Notes: generated by a model not told the origin, from the sequence alone. A stretch of DNA of 64,000 bases from an uncultured Alphaproteobacteria bacterium (GCA_944393695.1 CALYAY010000008.1:1-64000); one strand, 5' to 3'; numbered from the stretch's first letter, positions 42,801-50,685 are shown. Program-made: numbers and translations.

Positions 42801-44030
42801 ACCGTCGGTGATGTTGTTCGCGCGGACTTCTGCCACATTGTGCAGGAGTTCGATTTCCTTGCCGTTCGGGGCAATCAATACCGGGTATTCCCAATAACCG
42901 GTAAAGGTCAGAGAACCACGGTTAATCATCATAACTGCGGTATTCATCATACCCGTTAAGGTGATGTTGCAGTCGAACTGGTTCAGATTGCGAACTTCGC
43001 CGGTGCGGATGTTCTCGCCGTAAGACGGAGAGAGCTTCGAGTACGTCAGCTCGTTAACCTGTACGGTCTTCGGGCTTTCGTTTTGGAATGAATACTGATA
43101 AGTGAAGTTGATGGTTCCAACTTTGTTGGTTGAACCGTCACTCAATATTTCTTCCAAATCACCGGTGTAGATACCGTTGGAGTTAATGTTTTCATTAACA
43201 ACCTGGTAGTCTACGACTTCAGGATCAGTCTCTTCGGGAGGCGTTACGCCGCCTTCTTTGGCCTCAGCAATACGCTGAATAATGTAAAAGTTCTTGGTGC
43301 TGGTGTCGCCTGAATAGGAAACAGTGGCATCACCGTAAACTCTTAAATTATACATATGGTAGTTGGCAGAATCGCCGTCGGCGATGAGTTCGCTACCTGT
43401 ATACTTATACTCAACGTTTGCGTCACACAAATCATCCATGGTTTTGCCGCCGATAGTCAGCGACTTAACCGAATTAAATGTGTTTGCCAAGAAAGCCAAG
43501 GTTTTGCGTTCCCACTTAACGAAAGTTACAACGCCATTGCTGGCGTTTGTGGTTTCGATTGTGGGGTCTTCGTTGAACGAAGCGGCTTCACCGGCCGCAA
43601 CATACAAAGTATTGCGGAAACCGAAGCCCACGAATGAGCTGCGTACCTCGTACTCCGTATTTGCGCTTTGCGTGGTGCCGTCAGTGTAGACGATGTCGGC
43701 CAAATATTGCATGGTCGCGTCGTTGAATACACCACCGTCACTAGCATCAACAGAATATTCTGCTGAGCGGGTGAATACTGCGTTCTTTGCACTCCAGCCT
43801 TCTTCCATGTAAACCATGGTGCACCCGTAGTGGTCGATGTAGTCGACTTGTTTTTCGGGATCCGGATTGGAGTCCGGACAATCAGTACATCCCGTACCTT
43901 TATTAATTTCGTCGTCAATGCCAGTATCGCATCCAACGAAGTTAACACTCAGGAACAATACGCTAACCATCAAGATGGCTTTAACTGCAACAGCCGCGTA
44001 ACCTGCTGCAGATTTCAAAATTTGTCTCAT
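39876..44030 (-). CDS. Giant repeat-containing surface lipoprotein
   Basis: 1384 residues. A signal sequence (KAILMVSVLFLSVNFVGC) leads to a lipobox Cys followed by acidic CDTGIDDE, similar to the surface-export signal of Bacteroidota lipoproteins. Residues 35-610 are beta-rich, Ser/Thr/Asn-rich and irregularly repeated. Residues about 616-1260 are four tandem repeats of about 158 residues with NYSGA-x2-Y-x-FGSNRGN and NCVETVE motifs. A C-terminal domain (1261-1384) ends SNKYGSATFGNY. No catalytic motif is visible. The AT-only leader lacks a Shine-Dalgarno sequence. It is probably an adhesin-like or surface-layer protein acquired from Bacteroidota; both points are inference. Confidence 0.75.
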   Translation of the reverse strand: MRQILKSAAGYAAVAVKAILMVSVLFLSVNFVGCDTGIDDEINKGTGCTDCPDSNPDPEKQVDYIDHYGCTMVYMEEGWSAKNAVFTRSAEYSVDASDGGVFNDATMQYLADIVYTDGTTQSANTEYEVRSSFVGFGFRNTLYVAAGEAASFNEDPTIETTNASNGVVTFVKWERKTLAFLANTFNSVKSLTIGGKTMDDLCDANVEYKYTGSELIADGDSANYHMYNLRVYGDATVSYSGDTSTKNFYIIQRIAEAKEGGVTPPEETDPEVVDYQVVNENINSNGIYTGDLEEILSDGSTNKVGTINFTYQYSFQNESPKTVQVNELTYSKLSPSYGENIRTGEVRNLNQFDCNITLTGMMNTAVMMINRGSLTFTGYWEYPVLIAPNGKEIELLHNVAEVRANNITDGGAQGNQMVVTMTADGSFGSNSRQLSSTITLVKSNEGGSGDGENIQTGAYAKDQRIEGSLIKWTLVRTFSNAENTETAMSIEHKYNLSVEERKYTQYRTYNAATPSMNLVSSASFNEGNYSGTFSQYTSTFVYADFRNTISSEGRTSISYKDGNFDVDVWSASLLVEKQGVTFGRQNISDSEDVEKYIDLINYTLFAGNTGVKSGEQEVEYSKSIEKTDVITKGVTKGEVTEDGKLHYTYWIKHSEKPELNSETEYTLDLQGVITSKRIAGWTTTAEKAGLSLINPTLDYTTAMDYNYGSNRGNVEAYASMVENFTVTHGGVDYQLSVNGTVNGSVTRISSSSTQNVYRVTSELKADGVVIARDSADAVETIKAEVVDEITYDVQKVKVENGKLYYNEITRHSVNTDQNTSVERSIPLEYSINTTAVNDWTAKEGATGISLNSHSQNYSGAKNYIFGSNRGNNTVNASLKTTYTVTFMNEEYTLTVTGAVQASVAMTGSTSTTNVYTVTGKLLADGVEVAADSDNCVETVEPSQTDEVSYSVEKKGVSGDRLYYYEITRHSLNTDKDSKVEKSIPLVYSITATACNDWTAKEGAAGISLNSTSQNYSGAKAYTFGSNRGNHTVNASLQTSYNVSFQGKSYTLTVSGKVNASISRTAYTSTTNTYTFTGMLLADNVQIASDNDNCVETVEPNETDEVTYSVEKIGVENGKLYYNEIETHTVNSDQNKTTRKSVDLIYSLNVRATADWEAEEGATGINLTTSSQNYSGARDYLFGSNRGNNTVTASLQTSYVVIYGGSNHTLTVNGTVNGKIARTSSTSNTNTYTFTGTLLADGVALASKTDNCVETVKAKIDLDYYGITNIYSAVTFDTAGKPYVTFAAVYENGMCIVKNANNVEVARGKAPSGTVTEQAGVPVRIQDMGDYYLYTDVNGTMIGEVPMTEIVIHGYPNGILSADTNVSESNVTVSNKYGSATFGNY
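40251..42186 (-). repeat. Four tandem repeats of about 474 bp inside the lipoprotein gene
   Basis: Repeat borders taken at the Asp-Glu-(Val/Ile) motif fall at 40724, 41198 and 41672, exactly 474 bp (158 codons) apart. The fourth, oldest copy (to about 42186) is longer and more diverged. Shared pieces are EVTYSVEK, GKLYYNEI, DW-x-A-x-EGA-GI-L, QNYSGA, FGSNRGNNTV and NCVETVEP. The last three copies are similar at the DNA level, so recent unequal recombination is likely and copy number may vary between strains. Confidence 0.85.
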
Positions 44031-44560
44031 ATTTAAAATTTTTTTTTTGTTATTCTTTTTTTTGAAATATGATGAATCCCGTGGCGGTTTAGGCGTGGGG
44101 ATGTTTTAAAAATATTTTGAACTCTGGCGGAAGCACGTATGCTGCAGAGATGTATATGTTGTTGAAAGCAGAACCTTTGTAACTGTTTGATATGTCCATT
44201 TTCTACAAACTTAAAGTTTATGAAAACGTGCTTTGCTAATAATATTTAATTTATAGGTTCGACATAATGATATTTTGTCAATTTTAGATTAGCATAAACT
44301 CCTGAAAATGGCAAGAAAAAAGTGTAAAACTTAATGAATCGTTTAAATTTTTTGAGAATGCTAAAAAAATATCGCCGTCTATTTGTCAAGTTGTGACAAA
44401 AGGGAAGCGGGTTTGGACAACAGGGGGTGGCTGAGGAGTGCGAATCCTTTGTTTGTAAGTGATTTCTTTTGAGAGGGGAGAAAACTTGGGCAAATGTGCA
44501 GAATCTGACAAAGAAAATTGTCTAATTTTGTGAGGCCGTTGAAGCTGGAAGCTGGTGCGG
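44031..44560. other. Long AT-rich region upstream of the lipoprotein gene
   Basis: No gene is seen. On the minus strand TAAGTTTG (revcomp of 44206-44213) fits the Bacteroidota -7 element TAnnTTTG, but no TTTG is seen at the right distance, so this is weak. A perfect inverted repeat TTTGTCA-AGTTG-TGACAAA lies at 44382-44400 and could be an operator. The stretch 44400-44560 on the plus strand could be a short RNA ending at the terminator at 44561. Confidence 0.4.
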
Positions 44561-44598
44561 CGACTCGCGAAACGGATGGCGAGTCGTTTTGCTTTTTT
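44561..44598 (+). terminator. Orphan terminator
   Basis: CGACTCGC (44561-44568) and GCGAGTCG (44579-44586) are followed by TTTTGCTTTTTT. No plus-strand gene lies within 3 kb upstream, so it may close a small RNA. Confidence 0.7.
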
Positions 44599-44629
44599 GA
44601 GAAAGAGTCGGTGAAGAAGCAACTTTATT

Positions 44630-45130
44630 TGACCCGGATCCTCGGGTTAAGCCCGAGGATGACATAAAGAAGAGGGGGAGGATGAGAGGGGTAAGGCTGG
44701 TATTTGCTCTCCCCGGCCCTCTCATTTATGAGAGGGTGACAAATTTGAAGATCCCTTGACGTTCAGGCTGGCGCTGAACGAGGGATGACATTTTTATTTG
44801 AATATGAAACCCTCCCCAACCTTCTGGCTCCGTAAGTGTTGCCAAGGGGCAACACTAAGTCGCTGCGGTCACTCGGTTTGTAACGCTCATTTCGCGTTGC
44901 TGCCGCTCGCTTATGAGCTAACAAACTCTTGCCTGTCGTTGAAAATATCTCCACCGGAGATATTTTCTGCCTCCAGCCCTGAGTTTTCAGGGAGGGGATA
45001 AGGATAGTTTTTTGGCCTGGATCCTCGGGTTAAACCCGAGGATGACAAAAGAAAAATGTGCCCGAGGATGACATAAAAAAGAAGAACCCGGGGATGACAG
45101 AGGGGAAGAGAGAGGGACAGCCCCTTAAGG
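44630..45130. repeat. Composite palindromic repeat region upstream of ppdK
   Basis: Several repeat families are mixed. ATCCTCGGG-TTAA-CCCGAGGAT palindromes lie near 44639 and 45022, with half-copies near 45060 and 45090. A unit at 44747-44790 matches 145-188. A CCCTCCCC...GGGAGGGG unit (44809-45000) is split by about 150 bp (44822-44975) holding its own palindromes GTGTTGCC-GGCAACAC and AAAATATCTCC-GGAGATATTTT. The short frames that appear here (peptides with SSSGLTRGS) are translations of the palindromes and are not genes. Confidence 0.75.
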
Positions 45131-45335
45131 GAGAGGTGAGGACAGAGGGAAAGAAAACAGGGTGTGAATAAATGGCCGTGAGAAAGATTTTGCTTGAAGA
45201 ATCTTTTAAGGTGTTATAAATTCGTGGCAGTTTGATAACTAAGCGGCTGCGAATCAAGGTCTTTTTTGTTTGGAAAAAGACGGCGGCGCGCGGCCTTGTT
45301 TTTAACCTTAATAGCTAATAGGAGCTGATTTGACC
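45131..45335 (+). promoter_or_regulatory. ppdK upstream region
   Basis: TATAAA near 45217 is a possible -10, though no well-spaced -35 stands out. The leader contains the hairpin GTCTTTTTT-gtttg-GAAAAAGAC near 45259. AGGAG at 45320-45324 is the ribosome binding site. Confidence 0.4.
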
Positions 45336-48014
45336 ATGAGTAAATGGGTTTATACATTTGGTAACGGCAAAGCCGAAGGCGATGCCAGCATGCGCAATCT
45401 GCTCGGCGGTAAAGGCGCCAACCTTGCTGAAATGAACAAGGTCGGTCTGCCGGTTCCTCCGGGATTTACGGTTACCACCGAAGTTTGTACTTATTATTAC
45501 AACAATAACCACACCTATCCTGCCGATTTGAAAGGACAGGTTAAAGAGGCCGTTGCCGGTGTTGAAAAAATTATGGGCAAGAAATTTGCCGATGCTAATA
45601 ACCCGTTGCTGTTTTCAGTTCGTTCCGGTGCCCGCGTTTCCATGCCGGGTATGATGGACACGGTTTTGAACCTCGGTTTGAACGATGAAACCGTTAAGGC
45701 GCTGGCCAAAGCTTCCGGCAGCGAGAGATTTGCTTACGACTCTTACCGCCGTTTTCTGCAGATGTTCTCAGACGTGGTTCTGGGCGCTGATTTGAACCTG
45801 TATGAAGAAGCTCTGGAAAATATGAAGAAATCCAAGGGCTATAAGTCGGATACGGATCTGACCGCCGAAGATTTGAAAGAACTGGTTAAAGAATATAAAG
45901 AAATCGGCCAGAAAATCGGCAAAGTTGTTCCGCAGGATCCGTGGGATCAGCTGTGGGCCGGTATTGGTGCCGTGTTTGGTTCATGGATGGTGGACCGTGC
46001 CATTACCTATCGTAAGCTGAACAATATTCCGGGTGACTGGGGTACGGCCGTTAACGTTCAGACCATGGTGTTCGGTAATGCCGGCGACGACTGCGCAACC
46101 GGTGTTTGCTTCTCACGCGACCCGGCTACCGGTGAAAACGTTTACTACGGCGAATATCTGGTTAATGCTCAGGGTGAAGACGTGGTGGCCGGTATCCGTA
46201 CGCCGCAGCCGATGGGTTCCAAAGGCGACGGTACTTCGCTGGAAGAAAAGTGGCCGCACCTGTATAAAGAACTGGTCGATGTCCGCAACAACCTGGAAAA
46301 ACACTATAAAGATATGCAGGATATGGAATTTACCATTGAACACGGCAAGTTGTGGATGTTGCAGTGCCGTAACGGCAAGCGTACCGCTCAGGCGGCTGTC
46401 CGTATGGCTGTCGAGATGGTTGAAGAAGGACTGCTGAACAAAGAAGAAGCTATTATGCGCGTGGGCGCCGATCAGCTTGATCAGTTGTTGCACCCGATGC
46501 TGGATCCGAAGGCTCCGAAGAATGTTATTGCCACCGGTCTGCCGGCTTCTCCGGGAGCTGCCGTCGGCCGCGCCGTGTTCAGCGCCGAAGATGCCGAAGC
46601 CTGGGCTGCCAAAGGCGAAAAAGTTATCCTTATCCGTAACGAGACCAGTCCGGAAGATATCGGCGGTATGCATGCTTCGCAGGGTGTTATTACTGCCCGC
46701 GGCGGTATGACCTCTCACGCGGCGGTTGTTGCCCGCGGTATGGGTACGCCTTGTGTTTCCGGTTCTCACGAAATTCATATCGACTATGCTAAAAAGACCA
46801 TGACCACCGATAAGGGTGTGGTTGTTAAAGAGGGCGACTGGGTTTCTCTGGACGGTGCCAAAGGTCAGATTATCGAAGGCAAGGTTCCGACTGTTGAAGC
46901 CGATACCAATTCCGGTAACTTCGGCAAGCTGATGAGCTGGGTTGACGAAATCCGCAGCATGGAAGTCCGTGCCAATGCCGAAACACCGAAAGACGCCAAA
47001 CAGGCTCGTGATTTCGGTGCTCAGGGTATTGGTCTGGCCCGTACCGAACATATGTTCTTTGATGCCGAACGTATTCCGGATATGCGCGCCATGATTTTGG
47101 CTGACAATGAAGAAGGCCGTCGTGCCGCTCTGGCTCGTCTGCTGCCGTATCAGAAGCAGGACTTTAAAGATCTGTTCAAGATTATGGACGGTCTGCCGGT
47201 TAACGTTCGTCTGCTGGATCCGCCTTTGCACGAATTTCTGCCGCATACTGATGCGGAAATGCAGGAGCTGGCCAACAAGATGGGTATGACGCTTGAAAAA
47301 GTTAAACAGCGCGCCAATGCTTTGCATGAAGCCAACCCGATGCTGGGTCATCGCGGCTGCCGTCTGCCGATTACCTATCCGGAAATCTGCGAAATGCAGA
47401 CACGGGCTATTTTGGAAGCCGCTTTGGAATGCGAAGCCGAAGGCATCAAGGTTATGCCGGAAATTGAGGTTCCGCTGACCGGTTCCAAGAAAGAGCTGGA
47501 TATCGTTAAGAACATTATCGATACAACGGCGGAGAAAGTGTTTGCCGAGAAAGGCCGCAAGATTAAGTATGAGGTCGGTTCCATGATTGAGCTGCCGAGA
47601 GCTGCCCTGCTGGCTGACGAATTGGCAAAATCTGCCGAGTTCTTCGGTTTTGGTACCAACGACCTGACTCAGACCACTCTGGGTATGAGCCGTGATGATA
47701 CCGGCGCTATTCTTGATGAATATCGCGCCCGCGGCGTTTATGTGGCCGATCCGTTTGCTTCTATTGATGTTGCCGGTGTCGGCATGCTGGTTAAGATGGC
47801 CTGCGAGAAAGCCCGCAGTTCCAATCCGTCCATTACCTTGGGCGTTTGCGGTGAACATGGCGGCGATCCGGCATCCATCGACTTTTTCCAGACCTGCGAT
47901 ATGAACTATGTTTCATGCTCGCCGTTCCGTGTTCCGGTTGCCCGTCTGGCAGCTGCCCAGGCCGCTGTTAAGTATGGCAAACAGAAAGGAAAGTCTGGTA
48001 ATAAGGCCGCTTAA
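45336..48014 (+). CDS. ppdK: Pyruvate, phosphate dikinase
   Basis: Interconverts pyruvate, ATP and Pi with PEP, AMP and PPi, in PPi-based glycolysis or gluconeogenesis. The ATP-grasp domain has NLLGGKGANLAEM and VRSGARVSMPGMMDTVLNLG. The swivelling domain has the phospho-His in RGGMTSHAAVVARGMG. The PEP-binding barrel has ARTEHMFF, GHRGCRLPITYPEI, GTNDLTQTTLG and GVCGEHGGDP (catalytic Cys). The 892 residues are full length. ATG 45336 is chosen; a TTG at 45330 is closer to the AGGAG and cannot be excluded. Codon use is strongly biased to optimal codons, so it is likely highly expressed. Confidence 0.97.
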   Translation: MSKWVYTFGNGKAEGDASMRNLLGGKGANLAEMNKVGLPVPPGFTVTTEVCTYYYNNNHTYPADLKGQVKEAVAGVEKIMGKKFADANNPLLFSVRSGARVSMPGMMDTVLNLGLNDETVKALAKASGSERFAYDSYRRFLQMFSDVVLGADLNLYEEALENMKKSKGYKSDTDLTAEDLKELVKEYKEIGQKIGKVVPQDPWDQLWAGIGAVFGSWMVDRAITYRKLNNIPGDWGTAVNVQTMVFGNAGDDCATGVCFSRDPATGENVYYGEYLVNAQGEDVVAGIRTPQPMGSKGDGTSLEEKWPHLYKELVDVRNNLEKHYKDMQDMEFTIEHGKLWMLQCRNGKRTAQAAVRMAVEMVEEGLLNKEEAIMRVGADQLDQLLHPMLDPKAPKNVIATGLPASPGAAVGRAVFSAEDAEAWAAKGEKVILIRNETSPEDIGGMHASQGVITARGGMTSHAAVVARGMGTPCVSGSHEIHIDYAKKTMTTDKGVVVKEGDWVSLDGAKGQIIEGKVPTVEADTNSGNFGKLMSWVDEIRSMEVRANAETPKDAKQARDFGAQGIGLARTEHMFFDAERIPDMRAMILADNEEGRRAALARLLPYQKQDFKDLFKIMDGLPVNVRLLDPPLHEFLPHTDAEMQELANKMGMTLEKVKQRANALHEANPMLGHRGCRLPITYPEICEMQTRAILEAALECEAEGIKVMPEIEVPLTGSKKELDIVKNIIDTTAEKVFAEKGRKIKYEVGSMIELPRAALLADELAKSAEFFGFGTNDLTQTTLGMSRDDTGAILDEYRARGVYVADPFASIDVAGVGMLVKMACEKARSSNPSITLGVCGEHGGDPASIDFFQTCDMNYVSCSPFRVPVARLAAAQAAVKYGKQKGKSGNKAA

Positions 48015-48095
48015 TTAAGGCTGAGAATCGTTTTGCCGACGGATGAGAATCCGGAAGCGGAAGGGTTTGAACCTGAAAAAAATTAAGAGACAGAG

Positions 48096-48128
48096 GAAGA
48101 GGGAAGTTTCGGCTTTCCTCTTCTTTTG
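48096..48128 (+). terminator. Terminator after ppdK
   Basis: GAAGAGGGAAG and CTTTCCTCTTC arms around TTTCGG are followed by TTTTGTT. Confidence 0.8.
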
Positions 48129-48218
48129 TTGCAGGATTTTTATCCTCTGTTTATAAAATGAGTTTACTTTTAGGGAAAAAAGAGTAAACTGTTTTTATAA
48201 CAGAAAAGGAGAGTGCTT

Positions 48219-48545
48219 ATGGCTAAAATGACACCAATCTTGAAACAAGTTGTTAAATTTGTGGTTTCACTGGCGGTTGTGCCGACGCTGTTTGTGGGAA
48301 TTATGATGATTGCCTTGCAGACGGATGAGGCTCAGCGACAGAGTATCGAACAGCACGGAAAGGAAATCTTTTATGGTTTGTGGACGGCAGCTGCGTGGGT
48401 TTATGCCGCGGCATACGTTGTGTATCCGGTGTTGCGCAATAAGTGGCTAAAGCCGCAGAGCAAAGCTGTTTCGGCAGGTTTTTTCCTGGCGTTTTATGTT
48501 ATTTTATATTTTGTCGTGGCTTTTTTATATAAGGCAATTGCTTAA
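48219..48545 (+). CDS. Small membrane protein, unknown function
   Basis: 108 residues with three likely membrane helices (VVKFVVSLAVVPTLFVGIMM, LWTAAAWVYAAAYVVYPVL, AGFFLAFYVILYFVVAFLY). The segment between helices 1 and 2 is charged (DEAQRQSIEQHGKE). The ATG at 48219 follows AAGGAG, so unlike the next genes it has a normal ribosome binding site. No family recognised. Confidence 0.7.
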   Translation: MAKMTPILKQVVKFVVSLAVVPTLFVGIMMIALQTDEAQRQSIEQHGKEIFYGLWTAAAWVYAAAYVVYPVLRNKWLKPQSKAVSAGFFLAFYVILYFVVAFLYKAIA

Positions 48546-48614
48546 TTTTAGTGAAGAATTTGTTTGAAAGGGGCGGCGTCGGTCTGTTCCTTTTCTTTTT
48601 GTCTAAATTTTGTG

Positions 48615-48643
48615 TTGCAAAGAGTTTCTGAATGTGCTATATT
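48615..48643 (+). promoter_or_regulatory. Promoter of the 48678 gene
   Basis: TTGCAA (48615-48620), 17 bp, TATATT (48638-48643). The leader TTTAATTATTAATTTTTTATT before the ATG (quoted in part) has no Shine-Dalgarno sequence. Confidence 0.6.
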
Positions 48644-48677
48644 GACGCTAATGTTTAATTATTAATTTTTTATTGTT

Positions 48678-49664
48678 ATGGATATAGCTGTAAAACGAAA
48701 TGGCTTTTTGACCGGTGGTGTCAGGTTTTTTTATTGTTTGATTGCCGTTCCGGCGTTCGTTTTGACTGCTTTGAGCGGTGTGGTGGTTTTGATCGGGAAA
48801 ATTTTGGAAAAAATCTGGAATTTGACGGTCAGGATGCTTTCTGAGACGGGGGACGCCATAATTACTCCACGGCAGAAAGATACAACATCCCGGACAGAAA
48901 AAGGCCAGTCGGGGAATAATCCTGATCCGGAAAATCATTTTGCACGAAATTTGGCTGTCGTGTTATTGATTGTTCTGGCGGTTGTCTGGAGTTGGCGCAG
49001 TTGTCAAAACAGGAATGAGCCTCTGCCGGTGGTGACGGAAATTGAAAGCCCCGAGGAAACTTATAACCGGGCTTTTGATGATGTTGTTATTGCCCGGGCT
49101 TATCTGGACGGTGTTCAGACCGAGGTTGATGCGAAGTGTCCGCGGGCTTTGGTCGGTTTTAAGTTTATTAACGACAAGCCGGTCAAAGATTATGATTTTA
49201 ACGGCAAAACCTATGAGGAAGCGGTTAAAATCGTTGCCGAGGACTGGAAACCCCTGGTGGTGGGCAGTCTGAACGAGAATGTCAGGTTGTCGGAACAGCA
49301 GATGGCGGTGGTGACGCTGGCGGCGATGAGAATGGGAAAGAACGGATTTAAACGTTCGACTTTCTTAAAAAAGCTGAATGAAGGGGTTGCCGAAGATGCC
49401 GGGTTGTGGCTTTTGTTGCAGACACCGGACGGAGAAATCCGGGAAACGGGAGAAGAACCGTTGCAGTATTTTTATGTTCTCCGCCTGTTGTGGGAACATA
49501 AGATTGAAGTTCGGGAACTGTTGGATATGCCGATGTTTTCGTATCGGAATATCAAGGTAAAAGCCTTGTATACCGATGTGCAGCCCGAATATGGCAAGGA
49601 GGAAGAACGCCTGCTTGCCGAAGGAGACTTCCCAACGCCAAGAGAGGCCTTGGGGCTTGAATAA
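48678..49664 (+). CDS. Membrane-anchored protein with degenerate GH24 lysozyme-like domain
   Basis: 328 residues. Two hydrophobic helices at about 15-45 and 92-107 (LAVVLLIVLAVVWSW) flank a basic-polar loop. The C-terminal part looks like the larger lobe of phage-type (GH24) lysozymes: LSEQQMAVVTLAAMRMG and GFKRSTFLKKLNEG match the LTxxQxDALxSFxFNxG...STLLKKLNxG pattern. The catalytic N-lobe is not conserved: ARAYLDGVQTEVDAKC replaces the usual Glu-x8-Asp-x5-Thr arrangement. It probably binds rather than cuts glycan. It has its own promoter, no Shine-Dalgarno sequence and a very strong terminator. The GH24 link is by eye. Confidence 0.55.
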   Translation: MDIAVKRNGFLTGGVRFFYCLIAVPAFVLTALSGVVVLIGKILEKIWNLTVRMLSETGDAIITPRQKDTTSRTEKGQSGNNPDPENHFARNLAVVLLIVLAVVWSWRSCQNRNEPLPVVTEIESPEETYNRAFDDVVIARAYLDGVQTEVDAKCPRALVGFKFINDKPVKDYDFNGKTYEEAVKIVAEDWKPLVVGSLNENVRLSEQQMAVVTLAAMRMGKNGFKRSTFLKKLNEGVAEDAGLWLLLQTPDGEIRETGEEPLQYFYVLRLLWEHKIEVRELLDMPMFSYRNIKVKALYTDVQPEYGKEEERLLAEGDFPTPREALGLE

Positions 49665-49670
49665 AGTTAG

Positions 49671-49716
49671 TGGTGTCCCGCTCTCCTCATATGAGGAGGG
49701 CGGGACACCATTTTTT
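49671..49716 (+). terminator. Strong terminator after the 48678 gene
   Basis: TGGTGTCCCGC-CTCCTC and GAGGAG-GCGGGACACCA form an 18-bp, nearly perfect stem with an ATAT loop and six Ts. Confidence 0.92.
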
Positions 49717-49718
49717 GT

Positions 49719-49747
49719 TTGACTGTTTGAAAAAGAATCGTTATTTT
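49719..49747 (+). promoter_or_regulatory. Promoter of the 49786 gene
   Basis: TTGACT (49719-49724), 17 bp, TATTTT (49742-49747), starting 3 bp after the previous terminator. The leader ATTAATTAATTTTTATAGTT has no Shine-Dalgarno sequence. Confidence 0.55.
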
Positions 49748-49785
49748 TTTTATGATATTTGAATTATTAATTAATTTTTATAGTT

Positions 49786-50364
49786 ATGGATCTGGAATTA
49801 TTTGAAGAATGTTATCGTTTTGCCAAAAACGAGGAAGAACGCCGGCAACTGGCGGTTGACGTGTTTAAGAAAAAGAGTTATTCCAAAGCAGATGAAACTT
49901 TTGCCCGTCAGGTGGTTGTGGCTCAAAGGAGACATCTGAACGCCCTCAGGAATTATTTTAAGCAGAATTTTCCGAATTTTGATGATTTGTGGAAAGAGCG
50001 GATATCTTATGAGGATTTTGCGGCATTGTGGCGGCTGTTGCAGGAATATCCGGAACTTTGTCAGGGAATGGAAAAAGAATTTCTGACATTGTTTGCGGAT
50101 TTGTTCCAGAAGAATACTTTTAACCGTTTGTTTCGCCGGCAGCTGTCGGAAATGTCCGTGTTGTTTCCGCGTGAGGTGATTGTCGACTATTTTTTGAAAA
50201 ATCCCGAGGAAAGCCAGGAGTATGTCCGCTGGCTGATGTCGGAGCTGTTTGACATCAGAATCGAGAGCAATATTAACATGATGAGGAAAGCTTTGGTTTT
50301 GGCGGCCGAGGAACAGGAACTTTCCAATGCGCAGGAAGCCTTGTTGGCGATGTGCCGGGATTAG
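49786..50364 (+). CDS. Unknown helical protein, related to the 50759 product
   Basis: 192 residues, predicted nearly all helical, with no signal peptide or membrane helix. ISYEDFAALWRLLQEYPELCQGMEKEFLTLF lines up with PPKEFDSFLDLLDKYPRLFAGYEFVFWQLA of the 50759 protein (quoted in part; the shared pattern is F-x2-L-x2-LL-x2-YP-x-L-x2-G-x-E-x2-F). Residues 60-100 are basic and aromatic. It is a single-gene unit with its own promoter and terminator. The function is unknown. Confidence 0.6.
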   Translation: MDLELFEECYRFAKNEEERRQLAVDVFKKKSYSKADETFARQVVVAQRRHLNALRNYFKQNFPNFDDLWKERISYEDFAALWRLLQEYPELCQGMEKEFLTLFADLFQKNTFNRLFRRQLSEMSVLFPREVIVDYFLKNPEESQEYVRWLMSELFDIRIESNINMMRKALVLAAEEQELSNAQEALLAMCRD

Positions 50365-50371
50365 TAAAAAC

Positions 50372-50409
50372 AAAAGAGTAAGGTTTTGAGCAACCTTACT
50401 CTTTTGTTT
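50372..50409. terminator. Bidirectional terminator
   Basis: AAAAGAGTAAGGTT and AACCTTACTCTTTT arms around TTGAGC, with A- and T-runs on both sides, between the convergent 49786 and 50443 genes. Confidence 0.88.
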
Positions 50410-50442
50410 TATGTTATCAGGAGAAAGAGGCAATCGGAAGGA

Positions 50443-50613
50443 TTAAATCTGAGTATCAACAAGGGTGCCCCTGGTGGCAGACGGAGCAACCGAACGATCA
50501 GCACCGATGATTTTTGATTCTTCCGGGATTTGTTCCGGCAGCGGCAAGGTGTTTTTCGGTTCGCCGGCGGAAACGGAATTTATGGACGGGGTGTTGGTCG
50601 TGATCGTGTTCAT
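50443..50613 (-). CDS. Possible small protein of 56 residues
   Basis: ATG at 50613 is preceded by GAGAGGAAAAA, a good Shine-Dalgarno sequence, and the frame ends before a bidirectional terminator. The product is polar, rich in Thr, Ser and Pro (NTITTNTPSINSVSAGEPK) and has no hydrophobic segment, so it is probably disordered. Position, ribosome binding site and terminator support it; composition gives no clue to function. Confidence 0.5.
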   Translation of the reverse strand: MNTITTNTPSINSVSAGEPKNTLPLPEQIPEESKIIGADRSVAPSATRGTLVDTQI

Positions 50614-50685
50614 TAAACTTTTTCCTCTCAATTACCAGTAAATATTATAGCATATGTAAATTTTTTTGCCAAGCGTTAAGTTTCG

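Noticed and set aside
44386..45257. Short frames encoding peptides such as SSSGLTRGS
   Set aside because: They are translations of the ATCCTCGGG...CCCGAGGAT palindromes, not genes.
46113..47858. A 581-codon open frame on the minus strand
   Set aside because: It lies antisense inside ppdK, whose own frame is complete with all catalytic motifs. The antisense frame is a by-product of biased codon use.
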